Origin: an uncultured Lachnospiraceae bacterium
GTDB lineage: Bacteria > Bacillota > Clostridia > Lachnospirales > Lachnospiraceae
NCBI GenBank assembly: GCA_900553355.1
Contig: USDK01000045.1
Location: 1-21,674, forward strand
Direction: 5' to 3'
DNA: 21,674 nt
A model generated the notes under the pieces. The model ran no database searches, was not told the DNA's origin, and was given only the letters and a program-made list of their open reading frames with translations. Positions within the stretch are counted from its first letter, which is position 1, and every line of letters begins with the position of its first letter. A program made the translations under genes and the position numbers. This document shows, piece by piece, positions 1 through 7,116 of this stretch.

Positions 1-53
1 TGCGACCTCCTGGTCCCAAACCAGGCGCTCTAGCCAAGCTGAGCCACACCCCG
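1..53 (-). tRNA. tRNA-Pro (anticodon TGG), 3' part outside window
   Basis: Read on the minus strand, the sequence begins CGGGGTGTGGCTCAG, a typical proline tRNA 5' end with acceptor and D-stem. It continues into an anticodon stem of CCTGG paired with CCAGG around the loop TTTGGGA, so the anticodon is TGG and it reads CCA-type proline codons. The window ends in the variable region, so the T-arm and the 3' acceptor strand are not visible. It has its own promoter at 93-121. Identity is clear; only completeness is unknown. Confidence 0.95.
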
Positions 54-92
54 GCGTATGACGTCTCTGTGCCGTCTCACAACGCAAGAATT

Positions 93-121
93 ATTATATC
101 GGATGGTTTCTTTCTTGTCAA
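93..121 (-). promoter_or_regulatory. Consensus sigma-A promoter of the tRNA-Pro gene
   Basis: On the minus strand a perfect -35 TTGACA (116-121) and a perfect -10 TATAAT (93-98) are separated by exactly 17 bases. Transcription should start near 86, about 33 bases before the tRNA 5' end. Both hexamers match consensus, as expected for a strong stable-RNA promoter. Confidence 0.9.
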
Positions 122-151
122 CAACTTTTTTCATTTTTTTCGCAAAGGTTT

Positions 152-634
152 TCAGCCAAGATATCTGATCTCGAAATGAGCATTCCCTTTTTCGTCCACA
201 TCCATAATAATGTAGCTGGGATTTCTTCCCTCCTGCCTGGGATAAGCCACACTTCCGGGATTCAGTGTCACCAGATCCTTTTCTTCCGTCAGCATCGGCC
301 TGTGAATATGGCCATACATGGCGATATCTGCCCCTCGTCCTCTGGCTTCTGCTTTCAGGCGGTCTTCTCCCATAGAAACCCCATAATAATGCCCATGAGT
401 AATGAACACATGCCGGCCTTCGATAAAAAATTCCTCTTCATCCGGCAGGTCTGAGAAGAAATCGTTATTCCCCCTCACGATATGTACCGGGCAATCTGCC
501 AGAGCCTCGATATAGTCCTCTGCTCCCTCTGCATCTCCTAAATGGATCAGCATCTGAAAAGGGCGCTCCTTTTCGATGATCTTTTCCAGATTCCTGTGTG
601 ATTTATGGGTATCGCTGACAATCAGAACTTTCAT
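152..634 (-). CDS. YfcE/MJ0936-family metallophosphoesterase
   Basis: A 160-residue protein of the small calcineurin-like phosphodiesterase family (YfcE, MJ0936). The five metal-binding blocks appear in order: SDTH at 7-10, LGD at 32-34, GNND at 55-58, THGH at 79-82 and GHIH at 108-111. Full length and all blocks suggest an active, soluble enzyme using two divalent metals, usually assayed on phosphodiester substrates; the physiological substrate is unknown in this family. The start is supported by AGGAGG about 8 bases upstream. It lies 15 bp downstream of rdgB and probably shares its transcript; the same pairing of RdgB with a YfcE-like protein is common in Firmicutes. Confidence 0.92.
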   Translation of the reverse strand: MKVLIVSDTHKSHRNLEKIIEKERPFQMLIHLGDAEGAEDYIEALADCPVHIVRGNNDFFSDLPDEEEFFIEGRHVFITHGHYYGVSMGEDRLKAEARGRGADIAMYGHIHRPMLTEEKDLVTLNPGSVAYPRQEGRNPSYIIMDVDEKGNAHFEIRYLG

Positions 635-649
635 AAGCCATCCCTCCTG

Positions 650-1276
650 CTACTGTCTTCCTTTCTGTCTCTTCTCCAGGATCACTCTCATTTTCCTTAA
701 GCCCTCTCCTCTGTGGCTCAATTCATTTTTCTTTTCCGGAGGCAGCTGTGCACTGGTACACCCATACTCCGGCAGATAGAAAATAGGGTCATAGCCGAAC
801 CCGTTTTCACCTGCAATCTCATGACCAATGATCCCCTCCATGGTGCCTCTCACTACTTCTGTACTGCCGTCCGGAAATGCTGCTGCGATAGCACAGACGA
901 ATCTTGCGGTCCTCTTATCATCCTCTACTCCTTCCAGCCTGTCCAGGAGCGCCTGATTTTTTATGTCATAGGAAGTATCCTCTCCCATATATCTGGCCGA
1001 ATAGATTCCCGGCTCCTTATTCAGATAGTCGATTTCAAGTCCTGAATCGTCTGCCAGCACCACTACATTCTTATACTCCGGCATGGCTGCCGCTGCTTTT
1101 GCGATCTGTGTGGCCTTGATCAGGGCATTTTCCTCGAATGTCTTTCCATTCTCCACCACATCTGCCTGGATTCCCGCTTCGGCCTGGGATAAGATTTCCA
1201 CCCCGAGATCCGCGAGGATCATCCGTATCTCTGTCATTTTATGTGCATTTCCTGTTGCAAAAATAATTTTTTCCAT
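650..1276 (-). CDS. rdgB: XTP/dITP diphosphatase (RdgB/HAM1 family)
   Basis: A 208-residue cytoplasmic nucleotide-pool sanitising enzyme. The family hydrolyses dITP, XTP and ITP to monophosphates plus pyrophosphate and so prevents incorporation of deaminated purines. Visible hallmarks are TGNAHK at 8-13 (triphosphate binding), LADDSGLE at 74-81 (catalytic acidic pair and Mg binding), FGYDP at 160-164 and SHRG at 187-190 (base recognition). Length is normal. The ATG at 1276 is preceded by AAAGGA about 11 bases away. It sits between rlmL (18 bp upstream) and the YfcE-like gene (15 bp downstream), consistent with one housekeeping operon. Confidence 0.95.
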   Translation of the reverse strand: MEKIIFATGNAHKMTEIRMILADLGVEILSQAEAGIQADVVENGKTFEENALIKATQIAKAAAAMPEYKNVVVLADDSGLEIDYLNKEPGIYSARYMGEDTSYDIKNQALLDRLEGVEDDKRTARFVCAIAAAFPDGSTEVVRGTMEGIIGHEIAGENGFGYDPIFYLPEYGCTSAQLPPEKKNELSHRGEGLRKMRVILEKRQKGRQ

Positions 1277-1294
1277 ATCGTCCGGCTTCCTTTC

Positions 1295-2452
1295 TTATGT
1301 ATGATTTCTCGGTTTTTTCGGCGGCTTTGGTCCCTGGAACTGATAAAAATAGGTCTTCAGCATGCCGTTGTAGAGCTTCCGGTTCTTATCTGCCTTCCGT
1401 CCGAAATAACGCTCTGCATCTTCATAGGAAGTGATCATGTATGCCGACCAGGAATCCAGCCTCCGGAAGCTCTCTCCAAATGCCCGGTAAAGCTCCGGCA
1501 GGTCCTTTTTATCTTCCAGACGTTCGCCATAAGGAGGATTGGTAATGATAAATCCATATTTTTTCGGATGGTTCAAATCCCTTACATCTCTTCTCTGAAA
1601 ATGAATGAGATGGTCCACTCCTGCCTCGCGGGCATTTCGCCTGGCGATGCGGATCACCTCCTCATCTGCGTCATACCCCTGGATGTCCACTTCCCCCGGA
1701 TCCTCCATACAGTCATCCGCTTCATTCACCGCCTCATACCACAGCTTTTTGGGGATCAGATTTGTCCATGCCTCTGCTGTAAAAGACCGGTTCATGCCCG
1801 GTGCGATCTTTGCCGCCATCATGGCCGCCTCAATGGGGAAGGTGCCGCTTCCACAGAACGGGTCTACCAGGATCCGGTCCCGCTTCCATGGCGTCAGAAG
1901 GATCAGCGCTGCCGCCAGCGTCTCCGTGATCGGCGCTTTTCCGGACACCTCCCGGTATCCCCTCTTGTGCAGAGACATCCCCGATGTATCAATCCCGACC
2001 GTCACCTTGTCCTTCAAAAGAAACACCCGGACCGGATAACTGGCTCCATCCTCCGGAAACCATTCAATATGGTAGCGCTCCTGCATCCGGCGCACCATCG
2101 CCTTTTTCATCACAGACTGAATATCCGAAGGGCTGAAAAGCCGGCTCTTCACCGAAGAAGCCTTCGTCACCCAGAACTTCCCGTCCTTCGGGATAAACTC
2201 CTCCCATGGAAGAGCCCGGGTCTTTTCAAACAGCTCCTCAAAAGTCACCGCCTCAAAACTTCCCACCTTCACCAGGATCCTCTCCGCGGTACGCAGGAAA
2301 ATATTGGCCCGGCAGACCGCTTCCGCATCTCCCAGGAAGGTAACCCTGCCGTCCTCCACCTCCGTGATCTCATATCCCAGATCCAGGATTTCCCTCTTCA
2401 ACACCGCTTCCAGCCCAAAATGACAGGGCGCAATCAATTCCATCCTCTTCAT
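1295..2452 (-). CDS. rlmL: THUMP-domain rRNA guanine-N2 methyltransferase (RlmL/YpsC type)
   Basis: A 385-residue SAM-dependent RNA methyltransferase. A THUMP RNA-binding region covers about 45-155 and a class I methyltransferase domain about 165-370. The SAM-binding motif DPFCGSGT is at 197-204 and the catalytic NPPYGER motif, typical of N2-guanine/N6-adenine enzymes, at 305-311. Length matches stand-alone RlmL/YpsC proteins of Firmicutes, so the second methyltransferase (RlmK) domain found in E. coli RlmL is absent. The expected substrate is 23S rRNA (m2G2445 in E. coli numbering), inferred from family. The C-terminus is a basic, proline-rich tail. The start has GGGAG 6 bases upstream. First gene of the operon with rdgB. 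Confidence 0.92.
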   Translation of the reverse strand: MKRMELIAPCHFGLEAVLKREILDLGYEITEVEDGRVTFLGDAEAVCRANIFLRTAERILVKVGSFEAVTFEELFEKTRALPWEEFIPKDGKFWVTKASSVKSRLFSPSDIQSVMKKAMVRRMQERYHIEWFPEDGASYPVRVFLLKDKVTVGIDTSGMSLHKRGYREVSGKAPITETLAAALILLTPWKRDRILVDPFCGSGTFPIEAAMMAAKIAPGMNRSFTAEAWTNLIPKKLWYEAVNEADDCMEDPGEVDIQGYDADEEVIRIARRNAREAGVDHLIHFQRRDVRDLNHPKKYGFIITNPPYGERLEDKKDLPELYRAFGESFRRLDSWSAYMITSYEDAERYFGRKADKNRKLYNGMLKTYFYQFQGPKPPKKPRNHT

Positions 2453-2487
2453 AACACACTCCCAACTACAATAATATCCTTTTTACA

Positions 2488-2517
2488 ATCTTACTTGCTT
2501 TCCCGGTACTTTGTCAA
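2488..2517 (-). promoter_or_regulatory. Probable promoter of the rlmL-rdgB operon
   Basis: Minus-strand -35 TTGACA (2512-2517) lies 18 bases from a weaker -10 TAAGAT (2488-2493), followed by rlmL about 35 bases later. The -35 is perfect and the -10 matches four of six positions. The REP-like element begins immediately upstream. Confidence 0.6.
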
Positions 2518-2518
2518 T

Positions 2519-2606
2519 CGGGGACAGGGGAAAATCCAAATAGGGACACCCCAAAACGCGAAGGGGGACGTACACTTTTGCAAAAGTGTACGTCCCCCTT
2601 CGCGTT
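2519..2606. repeat. REP-like palindromic element with a 52-bp perfect inverted repeat
   Basis: Positions 2555-2606 form a perfect palindrome: 26-base arms with no spacer, centred between 2580 and 2581. The arms contain the core GGGGGACGTACACTTTT and its complement. The flank 2519-2554 carries further G-tract units (GGGGACAGGGG and GGGACACCCC), giving a composite about 88 bp long. Such GGGGAC-headed palindromes resemble REP elements mobilised by Y1-type REP-associated transposases in Firmicutes; that link is from memory of the family. No transposase gene is present here. It sits 8 bases after the stop codon of the Asn-rich small gene and upstream of the rlmL promoter, so it may also act as a terminator or transcript-stabilising hairpin. 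Confidence 0.8.
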
Positions 2607-2613
2607 GCCTCTG

Positions 2614-2793
2614 CTAATACTTATCGCTGTAATCAGATGCGTTGGAAGAATAGTTTCTGGATGCATTGTTCTTTCCGTAGGAATTCTTATTGCTGCCGGA
2701 TCCATTTTTTCCTGATGTCTGCTTGTTGGTGCCATTCTGTCCCATGTTATTTGCATTCTGGTTACCATTCGATGATTGATAGTTTTTTGCCAT
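2614..2793 (-). CDS. Small Asn/Ser/Gly-rich protein of unknown function
   Basis: A 59-residue frame starting MAKNYQSSNGNQ and ending ASDYSDKY. It is preceded by AGGAGG with 7-base spacing, an excellent ribosome site, and by a promoter-like region. The composition is extreme: about a quarter Asn, with abundant Ser, Gly, Lys and Tyr, no Cys and no hydrophobic segment, so it is probably soluble, basic and disordered. The style is reminiscent of gamma-type small acid-soluble spore proteins, but I see no defining motif and do not assign it. A longer TTG-initiated frame overlaps this region in another phase and runs through the palindrome; its spacing from the ribosome site is poor, so I prefer this ATG. 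The gene appears monocistronic. Confidence 0.7.
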   Translation of the reverse strand: MAKNYQSSNGNQNANNMGQNGTNKQTSGKNGSGSNKNSYGKNNASRNYSSNASDYSDKY

Positions 2794-2932
2794 GTCAATT
2801 CCTCCTAATTTTTTTGGTTTCGACGTTAGTATTTCCCTTCCGGATGATTCTATGTATCACTTTTCACAAAAACGAGTTTTATTTTATATTAAGATTTTTT
2901 TAATATTTTGCTTGCTTTTTGCCGCTTTCTAT

Positions 2933-2968
2933 ATTATACTAAGGCATGTAGAAAGAATTCTTTCTACA
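2933..2968 (-). promoter_or_regulatory. Promoter -10 and 22-bp palindromic operator candidate for the Asn-rich gene
   Basis: On the minus strand a TATAAT (2933-2938) lies about 140 bases before the start of the small gene. Just upstream, 2947-2968 is a perfect 22-bp palindrome with half-site TGTAGAAAGAA, covering the place where a -35 should be. No good -35 hexamer is visible, so the site is either a repressor operator masking the promoter or an activator-dependent arrangement. The roughly 140-base leader (2794-2930) is AT-rich and shows no gene or clear structure. Confidence 0.55.
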
Positions 2969-2997
2969 ACCCCTTATTAATTATTTATACTCCCCTC

Positions 2998-3028
2998 AAA
3001 AGACCGATGGCTCCCCCATCGGTCTTTT
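2998..3028 (-). terminator. Intrinsic terminator of the sigma/ABC operon
   Basis: A perfect 13-bp stem, AAAAGACCGATGG paired with CCATCGGTCTTTT, closes a five-base loop (3011-3015). It starts 20 bases after the permease stop. A- and T-runs are built into the stem ends, so it could work in both directions, but only the minus strand has a gene upstream. Confidence 0.85.
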
Positions 3029-3047
3029 ACTATGTCTTTTTATTCTG

Positions 3048-4337
3048 TTATTTTTCTTTTCTGCACCAGCTGATACCTGCCAGAATAGCAAAGAGAACGA
3101 TTGTTACAGAAGCCGAGGCCATCATCAGATACGGAAGCCAGACGGCGCGGCCACCGATGTAGGCGAAGCTGGTGTCCAGGGCCGCATAGGTAAAGCTATT
3201 CATCAATCCGACTCCACCAGAGGGCAAAAGGCAGCGGATCCAGTTTCCCAGGTTGCCGCTTAAAACCATATACACGATCATTGGCAGGATGAGGAATGCA
3301 AACGAGATTATGCTTGCAGACGCCACGCTCTTTGCCCGTCCTGACAAGAACAACGTAAAGCAGGAGGTGGCAAGGAGACTCACGAAACCGGCAAGGGCGA
3401 TGAGCAATTCCATCTGCCCCACATTGAGAGGCAGGAATACAGCCACCGACACAAACAACTGCATGGATGTATCCAGCCCTTTCCATCCAAAGGATGTATT
3501 CAAAAGCACAAGAAATAATGTCATACACAGGAGATAGACTGCTGCCGCGATCAAAACACCGGCCAGGATCCGGCTGGCCGCCAGACTTTTCTTTCCCTCT
3601 CTGGCACATTTTAAGATCTGATCCGCCTGTGTCTGATAATCACTGGCAAACGCCGGCACCAGCAGAAACGTACAGATCAGCACCAGCAGAAAGACATAGA
3701 TCCCTATATATTCCATCGCATTATTTGTAAATCCAGGTTCATAGGTAAAAGGCATTTCTACCTGGCTGTAAAGGGCCTCTGCCTGCCGGACAGCGCTCTC
3801 GGTACGGGCATTCTTTCCACCCTCCAGATACAGAAGATCCTTAAGATGCCGCCTGCACTGCCCATAAAAATCTGCGGCCTGCTCCTGGGTCAATGCATGA
3901 AGTCCGGGGGCGATTCCCGTCTCCGGATCTGCCCAGGCCTCATTAACGCGACTTAAAAGGCCGTCTACATTTGCCACCTTCTCATAATAATCACTGGCCG
4001 TCACCCTCTCATCGTAAATCCCATCTGGAAGCCCGCCTTCATAACCAGATTCAAAATCCCGATATCTCTGGAGCGCCGCCGACAGCACCCCCTCTGTGAT
4101 CTCTCCCTGGAATTGCCCCTGATTTTCCCTTTCCATACGGATAGCCTCCTGCCCGGATACACGCACCTCATTTCCCTGGCTGTCCCGATACACCCAGGAC
4201 TCAAAAGAAGCCGGGAAATATGCCAGCACCGGGGCCAGTACAACTGCTGCCAGGATCAGCGCCAGCACAGAACGAGTCTTCAGCATCCGTTTCAACTCTA
4301 CTGTAAACACACGAAAAAACATACGTCCCTTTCTCAT
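3048..4337 (-). CDS. ABC-2-type transporter permease
   Basis: A 429-residue integral membrane protein. One TM helix lies near 23-43, followed by a long extracytoplasmic region (about 45-210) rich in charged residues. Further TM helices lie near 211-231, 256-278, 295-330 (one or two), 340-359 and 401-421. This layout is typical of ABC-2-type permeases of exporter systems in clostridia. I chose the ATG at 4337 rather than an upstream in-frame start because AAGGAGG sits 7 bases before it, and because it forms an ATGA overlap with the stop of the ATPase gene. Substrate unknown. Last gene of the sigma-factor operon; a terminator follows at 2998-3028. Confidence 0.88.
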   Translation of the reverse strand: MRKGRMFFRVFTVELKRMLKTRSVLALILAAVVLAPVLAYFPASFESWVYRDSQGNEVRVSGQEAIRMERENQGQFQGEITEGVLSAALQRYRDFESGYEGGLPDGIYDERVTASDYYEKVANVDGLLSRVNEAWADPETGIAPGLHALTQEQAADFYGQCRRHLKDLLYLEGGKNARTESAVRQAEALYSQVEMPFTYEPGFTNNAMEYIGIYVFLLVLICTFLLVPAFASDYQTQADQILKCAREGKKSLAASRILAGVLIAAAVYLLCMTLFLVLLNTSFGWKGLDTSMQLFVSVAVFLPLNVGQMELLIALAGFVSLLATSCFTLFLSGRAKSVASASIISFAFLILPMIVYMVLSGNLGNWIRCLLPSGGVGLMNSFTYAALDTSFAYIGGRAVWLPYLMMASASVTIVLFAILAGISWCRKEK

Positions 4338-5215
4338 GACTGCACCTCCTTCTCCTGCGGAAACAGCCACAGATACAGATCCTCAAGCCTCGGCTGCCTC
4401 CTGTCAGACTCCGGCAGCCTTGCACGTTCAGACAGATACCTTACAGAGACCATCTCCCTGTCCTCATTGCGGATATTTACAATCTGTACCTTCTGTTCAT
4501 ATCTGTGAACATCGGATTCCGGGATCACAGCAGACCAGACTTTCCCGTCCATCTCCTGTAAAAGATCCCCGGTAGCCCCTTCTGCAATGATTCTTCCATC
4601 CTTCATCATCGCATTGTGGGACGCAATGTACTCCACATCTGAAACAATATGCGTGGAGATCAGCACAATCCGGTCCGCGGCAAATTCCGACAACAGATTA
4701 CGAAATCTGACACGTTCCCCCGGATCCAGTCCGCTGGTAGGCTCGTCCAGGATCAACACCTCCGGATCATTTAACAGCGCCTGGGCAATCCCCACCCGGC
4801 GCTTCATCCCTCCGGAAAGCTTTGTGATCCGTTTCTTTCTGACCTCTGTCAGCGAAAATGTCTCCAAAAGCCGGTCAATCTTTCCAGCCGCCTTCTTTCT
4901 GGACAATCCTTTCAATGCCGCCACATAATCCAGATAGTCATATACTGTAAATTCCGGATAAAATCCAAACTCCTGGGGCAGATATCCAAAAATATTCCGG
5001 TACCTCTTTCCCAGCGCCTCAATGGGAATCCCATCATACTCTACCGTTCCCCGGGTGGGTTTCAATAGTCCGGCCGCCATCCGCATCAGCGTTGTTTTGC
5101 CTGCTCCGTTGGCTCCCAAAAGCCCCCAGATTCCAGGCGTGATCGTAAGATTTACATGATCCGCCGCCAGTTTATCCTGATACTGTTTGGTCAGATCCTT
5201 GATACATAATTCCAT
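4334..5215 (-). CDS. ABC transporter ATP-binding protein
   Basis: A 293-residue cytoplasmic ATPase that should power the permease encoded directly after it. Walker A GANGAGKTT is at 34-42, the Q-loop glutamine in YLPQ at 81, the signature LSGGMKRR at 133-140, Walker B with catalytic Glu LILDEPT at 154-160, and the switch His in STH at 189. About 70 residues after the switch form a C-terminal extension common in exporter-type ATPases. The start ATG has AAAGGAG 8 bases upstream, lying inside the end of the preceding membrane-protein gene; the two frames overlap by 25 bases. The ATGA junction with the permease suggests translational coupling. Confidence 0.93.
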   Translation of the reverse strand: MELCIKDLTKQYQDKLAADHVNLTITPGIWGLLGANGAGKTTLMRMAAGLLKPTRGTVEYDGIPIEALGKRYRNIFGYLPQEFGFYPEFTVYDYLDYVAALKGLSRKKAAGKIDRLLETFSLTEVRKKRITKLSGGMKRRVGIAQALLNDPEVLILDEPTSGLDPGERVRFRNLLSEFAADRIVLISTHIVSDVEYIASHNAMMKDGRIIAEGATGDLLQEMDGKVWSAVIPESDVHRYEQKVQIVNIRNEDREMVSVRYLSERARLPESDRRQPRLEDLYLWLFPQEKEVQS

Positions 5216-6024
5216 CCGTCCAGCTCCTTTCTTCTGATCCTCTGTATCTGCAGCACACACAGGCAAACAGCGCCTATGCACAACGTCCACACACTTACGG
5301 CAGAGACGGCAATATCCTGCACGGAATCCATCCCCTCGCTGACTTCACTCCACGCCAGGGCAAACACAAGGAATCCTGCGGTCAGTGCCACAGTACCGTC
5401 TATAAAGAACCGCCGGTCTTTGCACCTGGCTGCCAGAAACAAGATCCCATTCCCGGCCAGCAAAAACGGCAGGATCAGATAGGCCGCCAGGACTCCGAGG
5501 CTCACCGTCCACAGCTTCCAGGCGGCGGCAGCTGCCGCCGCACCTGTGAATATGGCGCTTCCTCCTCCGATACATAACCAGGCCATCCGAAGCCGTATCT
5601 GAGAACATGCTGCCGCCTCCACCTCTGCCATCTTCCACCGGTAAGAACGGGAAAGTACAGGCACACAGCTCCAGGCAGCCATCACGCCTGCGCCGCACAA
5701 AAGCAGAGGAATCCTGCGGTACAGATACCAGAAGATCCCCGGTTCCCTTAAATCCCAGCGGATACTGACATAGTAAAAAACGGTCAGGATCAGGAGAAGC
5801 AGGACCGCCTGCAGCCCGAAGACATATCTTCCTGCATAACGGATCTGCCGCAGTACAAATGCCGGAAATCTCATCGGCTTTTCCCGGAGAGATGCCGCCT
5901 GAAACTCATCTTCCGCCAGACAGGCAGTCTGTTCCACGTGCCGCGGGTCTGGTTTTATACTCATGTTTCCCTGCCGGGCCATCTCCTTAAGCCTGTTCCC
6001 AGCCCTTCTTCTGCTTCCCATCAT
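5191..6024 (-). CDS. Six-TM membrane protein between ECF sigma factor and ABC genes
   Basis: A 277-residue protein that I do not recognise as a named family. The first 65 residues are hydrophilic and probably cytoplasmic. Hydrophobic segments follow near 68-87, 105-124, 148-168, 172-200, 209-226 and 242-260, with a conserved-looking amphipathic stretch KMAEVEAAACSQ between the second and third. It begins at an ATGA overlap with the sigma gene and ends 25 bases inside the ATPase gene, so it is co-translated with both. The position is where ECF operons normally encode the anti-sigma factor. No zinc-finger HxxxCxxC motif is visible. A role as membrane-bound sigma regulator or as an extra transporter subunit is inference only. 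Confidence 0.8.
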   Translation of the reverse strand: MMGSRRRAGNRLKEMARQGNMSIKPDPRHVEQTACLAEDEFQAASLREKPMRFPAFVLRQIRYAGRYVFGLQAVLLLLILTVFYYVSIRWDLREPGIFWYLYRRIPLLLCGAGVMAAWSCVPVLSRSYRWKMAEVEAAACSQIRLRMAWLCIGGGSAIFTGAAAAAAAWKLWTVSLGVLAAYLILPFLLAGNGILFLAARCKDRRFFIDGTVALTAGFLVFALAWSEVSEGMDSVQDIAVSAVSVWTLCIGAVCLCVLQIQRIRRKELDGWNYVSRI

Positions 6025-6536
6025 TCCTCTCTCCTTTCCAGTTCTTTTTCCAGCATCTTCAGTGCTTTTCTGAGCCTGGACTGCACTGTGCGGACCGGCA
6101 TCTCCATGACTGCCGCAATCTCTTTTAGCTTCAGCTCCTGAGAAAAACGCAAGATCACGATCTCTCTTAAAGATTCCGGAAGGACGCTGACCAGTCTTGC
6201 AAAGTCCTCCCTGTCTTCTCCTTCCCGGATCCCCGGCTCCTCATAAGGAACCGACTCCGGCACCGGCCCCCACCTTTTCTTCCTGCACAGATCAATGCAG
6301 ACATTCGCTGCCACTTTATAAAGAAAGGCACGGAACTTCCCCTGATGTCTGTAATCCTCAAAATGCCGGAACACTTTTAAAAACGTCTCCTGTACCGCAT
6401 CCTCTGCGGTCTGCCGGTCCGGCACATGAAACAGACAATACCGGAAGATATCGGCATAATACAGCTCTGCAAGCTCACCTGCACCGCTCTTGTCACCGTT
6501 TTTCAGTTTTTCAAATATTTCATCTTCCCGTGTCAA
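6021..6536 (-). CDS. ECF-family RNA polymerase sigma factor
   Basis: A 171-residue sigma-70-family factor with only regions 2 and 4. Region 2 spans about 15-88, including AEDAVQETFLKVF at 44-56 (the core-binding and -10-recognition part). Region 4 spans about 112-165, with a helix-turn-helix around LKEIAAVMEMPVRTVQSRL at 137-155. The start codon is TTG, with GGGAGG 9 bases upstream; no in-frame ATG near the N-terminus fits better. It heads an operon with a membrane protein and an ABC exporter, implying response to an envelope or peptide stress. The upstream gap contains TGAAAC at 6572-6577, which resembles an ECF -35, but I see no matching -10, so self-regulation is not shown. Confidence 0.93.
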   Translation of the reverse strand: MTREDEIFEKLKNGDKSGAGELAELYYADIFRYCLFHVPDRQTAEDAVQETFLKVFRHFEDYRHQGKFRAFLYKVAANVCIDLCRKKRWGPVPESVPYEEPGIREGEDREDFARLVSVLPESLREIVILRFSQELKLKEIAAVMEMPVRTVQSRLRKALKMLEKELERREE

Positions 6537-6597
6537 CTATGGAAACCTCCCGCCCTTTCTGTCTATATAACGTTTCAGAAGAAAAAAAGGATTAAAA

Positions 6598-6624
6598 AAG
6601 GCGCCAGTTTTTCACTGACGCCTT
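6598..6624 (-). terminator. Intrinsic terminator overlapping the stop codon of the HAAS-domain gene
   Basis: On the minus strand an 11-bp stem (AAGGCGTCAGT with ACTGGCGCCTT, one G-U pair) closes a five-base loop and is followed by a T-run. The TGA stop of the upstream gene (6612-6614) lies in the loop and the first stem base. It separates the glutamine-synthetase transcript from the sigma operon. Confidence 0.87.
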
Positions 6625-7073
6625 CCCAAAAATCGAAATATTATAATAATTACCAACAGCGGCACCAGAATCGGGGCCAGCAAAGTAAAGATCCCCCCGA
6701 TCACCGCAATGACCAGGGCCAGAATGCCGATCATACCCAGGATCAGAAGCAGGATCTGCCACCATTGTACGCCGTACACATGTACCCGGTGACCACTTTC
6801 ACGTTCACGGCGCTGTCTGCGGCTTCTTTGTTCCGGCTCATACTGCTGATATCCGCCGCTGCCTTCCTTCTGCAGCTCCTCTGCGCTGATGATATTTTTC
6901 GCGATCGCCCAGGGATCACCAAGCTCTTCGGTCACCTCTTCCTCAGTCCTGCCCTTTCTTACCTCTTCTCGGATATAATCCCGATAGTAAGATACCTGCT
7001 CCTGAACATCAGCCTCGCTCAGATCATTCTCCAAAGCCTGCTTCAGCTTTTCCACAAACTCGTATCCTGTCAC
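6612..7073 (-). CDS. HAAS (DUF1700) domain membrane protein
   Basis: A 153-residue protein. The N-terminal helical domain (about 1-65), with LKQALENDLSEADVQE and the following YYRDYIREEVRKG and LGDPWAIAKNII blocks, is characteristic of the HAAS/DUF1700 family. A polar Arg/Glu-rich linker follows (about 70-100), then two hydrophobic segments near 103-125 and 128-147. The start is GTG, with AAGGAGG 6 bases upstream. Family members often pair with a PadR-type regulator, but none is near. The gene follows glutamine synthetase with a 43-bp gap and no terminator, so read-through from glnN is likely. Function unknown; a membrane-associated signalling role is a guess from the family. Confidence 0.85.
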   Translation of the reverse strand: MTGYEFVEKLKQALENDLSEADVQEQVSYYRDYIREEVRKGRTEEEVTEELGDPWAIAKNIISAEELQKEGSGGYQQYEPEQRSRRQRRERESGHRVHVYGVQWWQILLLILGMIGILALVIAVIGGIFTLLAPILVPLLVIIIIFRFLGRRQ

Positions 7074-7116
7074 TTAAGACCTCCTTATGGCAAAATATAT
7101 CCATAATCATTTTCTT

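Noticed and set aside
1241..2617. Long plus-strand open frame opposite rlmL
   Set aside because: It is the antisense of a clear methyltransferase gene, has a low-complexity composition rich in His, Arg and Pro, and no ribosome site; it is a shadow frame.
2514..2798. TTG-initiated 94-codon frame overlapping the Asn-rich gene
   Set aside because: The TTG is only a few bases from AGGAGG and the frame runs through the palindromic repeat. The ATG frame at 2793 has better spacing and a more coherent composition.
6541..6565. Plus-strand GGAAAC/GTCTA pair resembling an ECF promoter
   Set aside because: Spacing is only 14 bases, it points away from the sigma operon into an antisense direction, and GGAAAC is the complement of part of the sigma-gene ribosome region.
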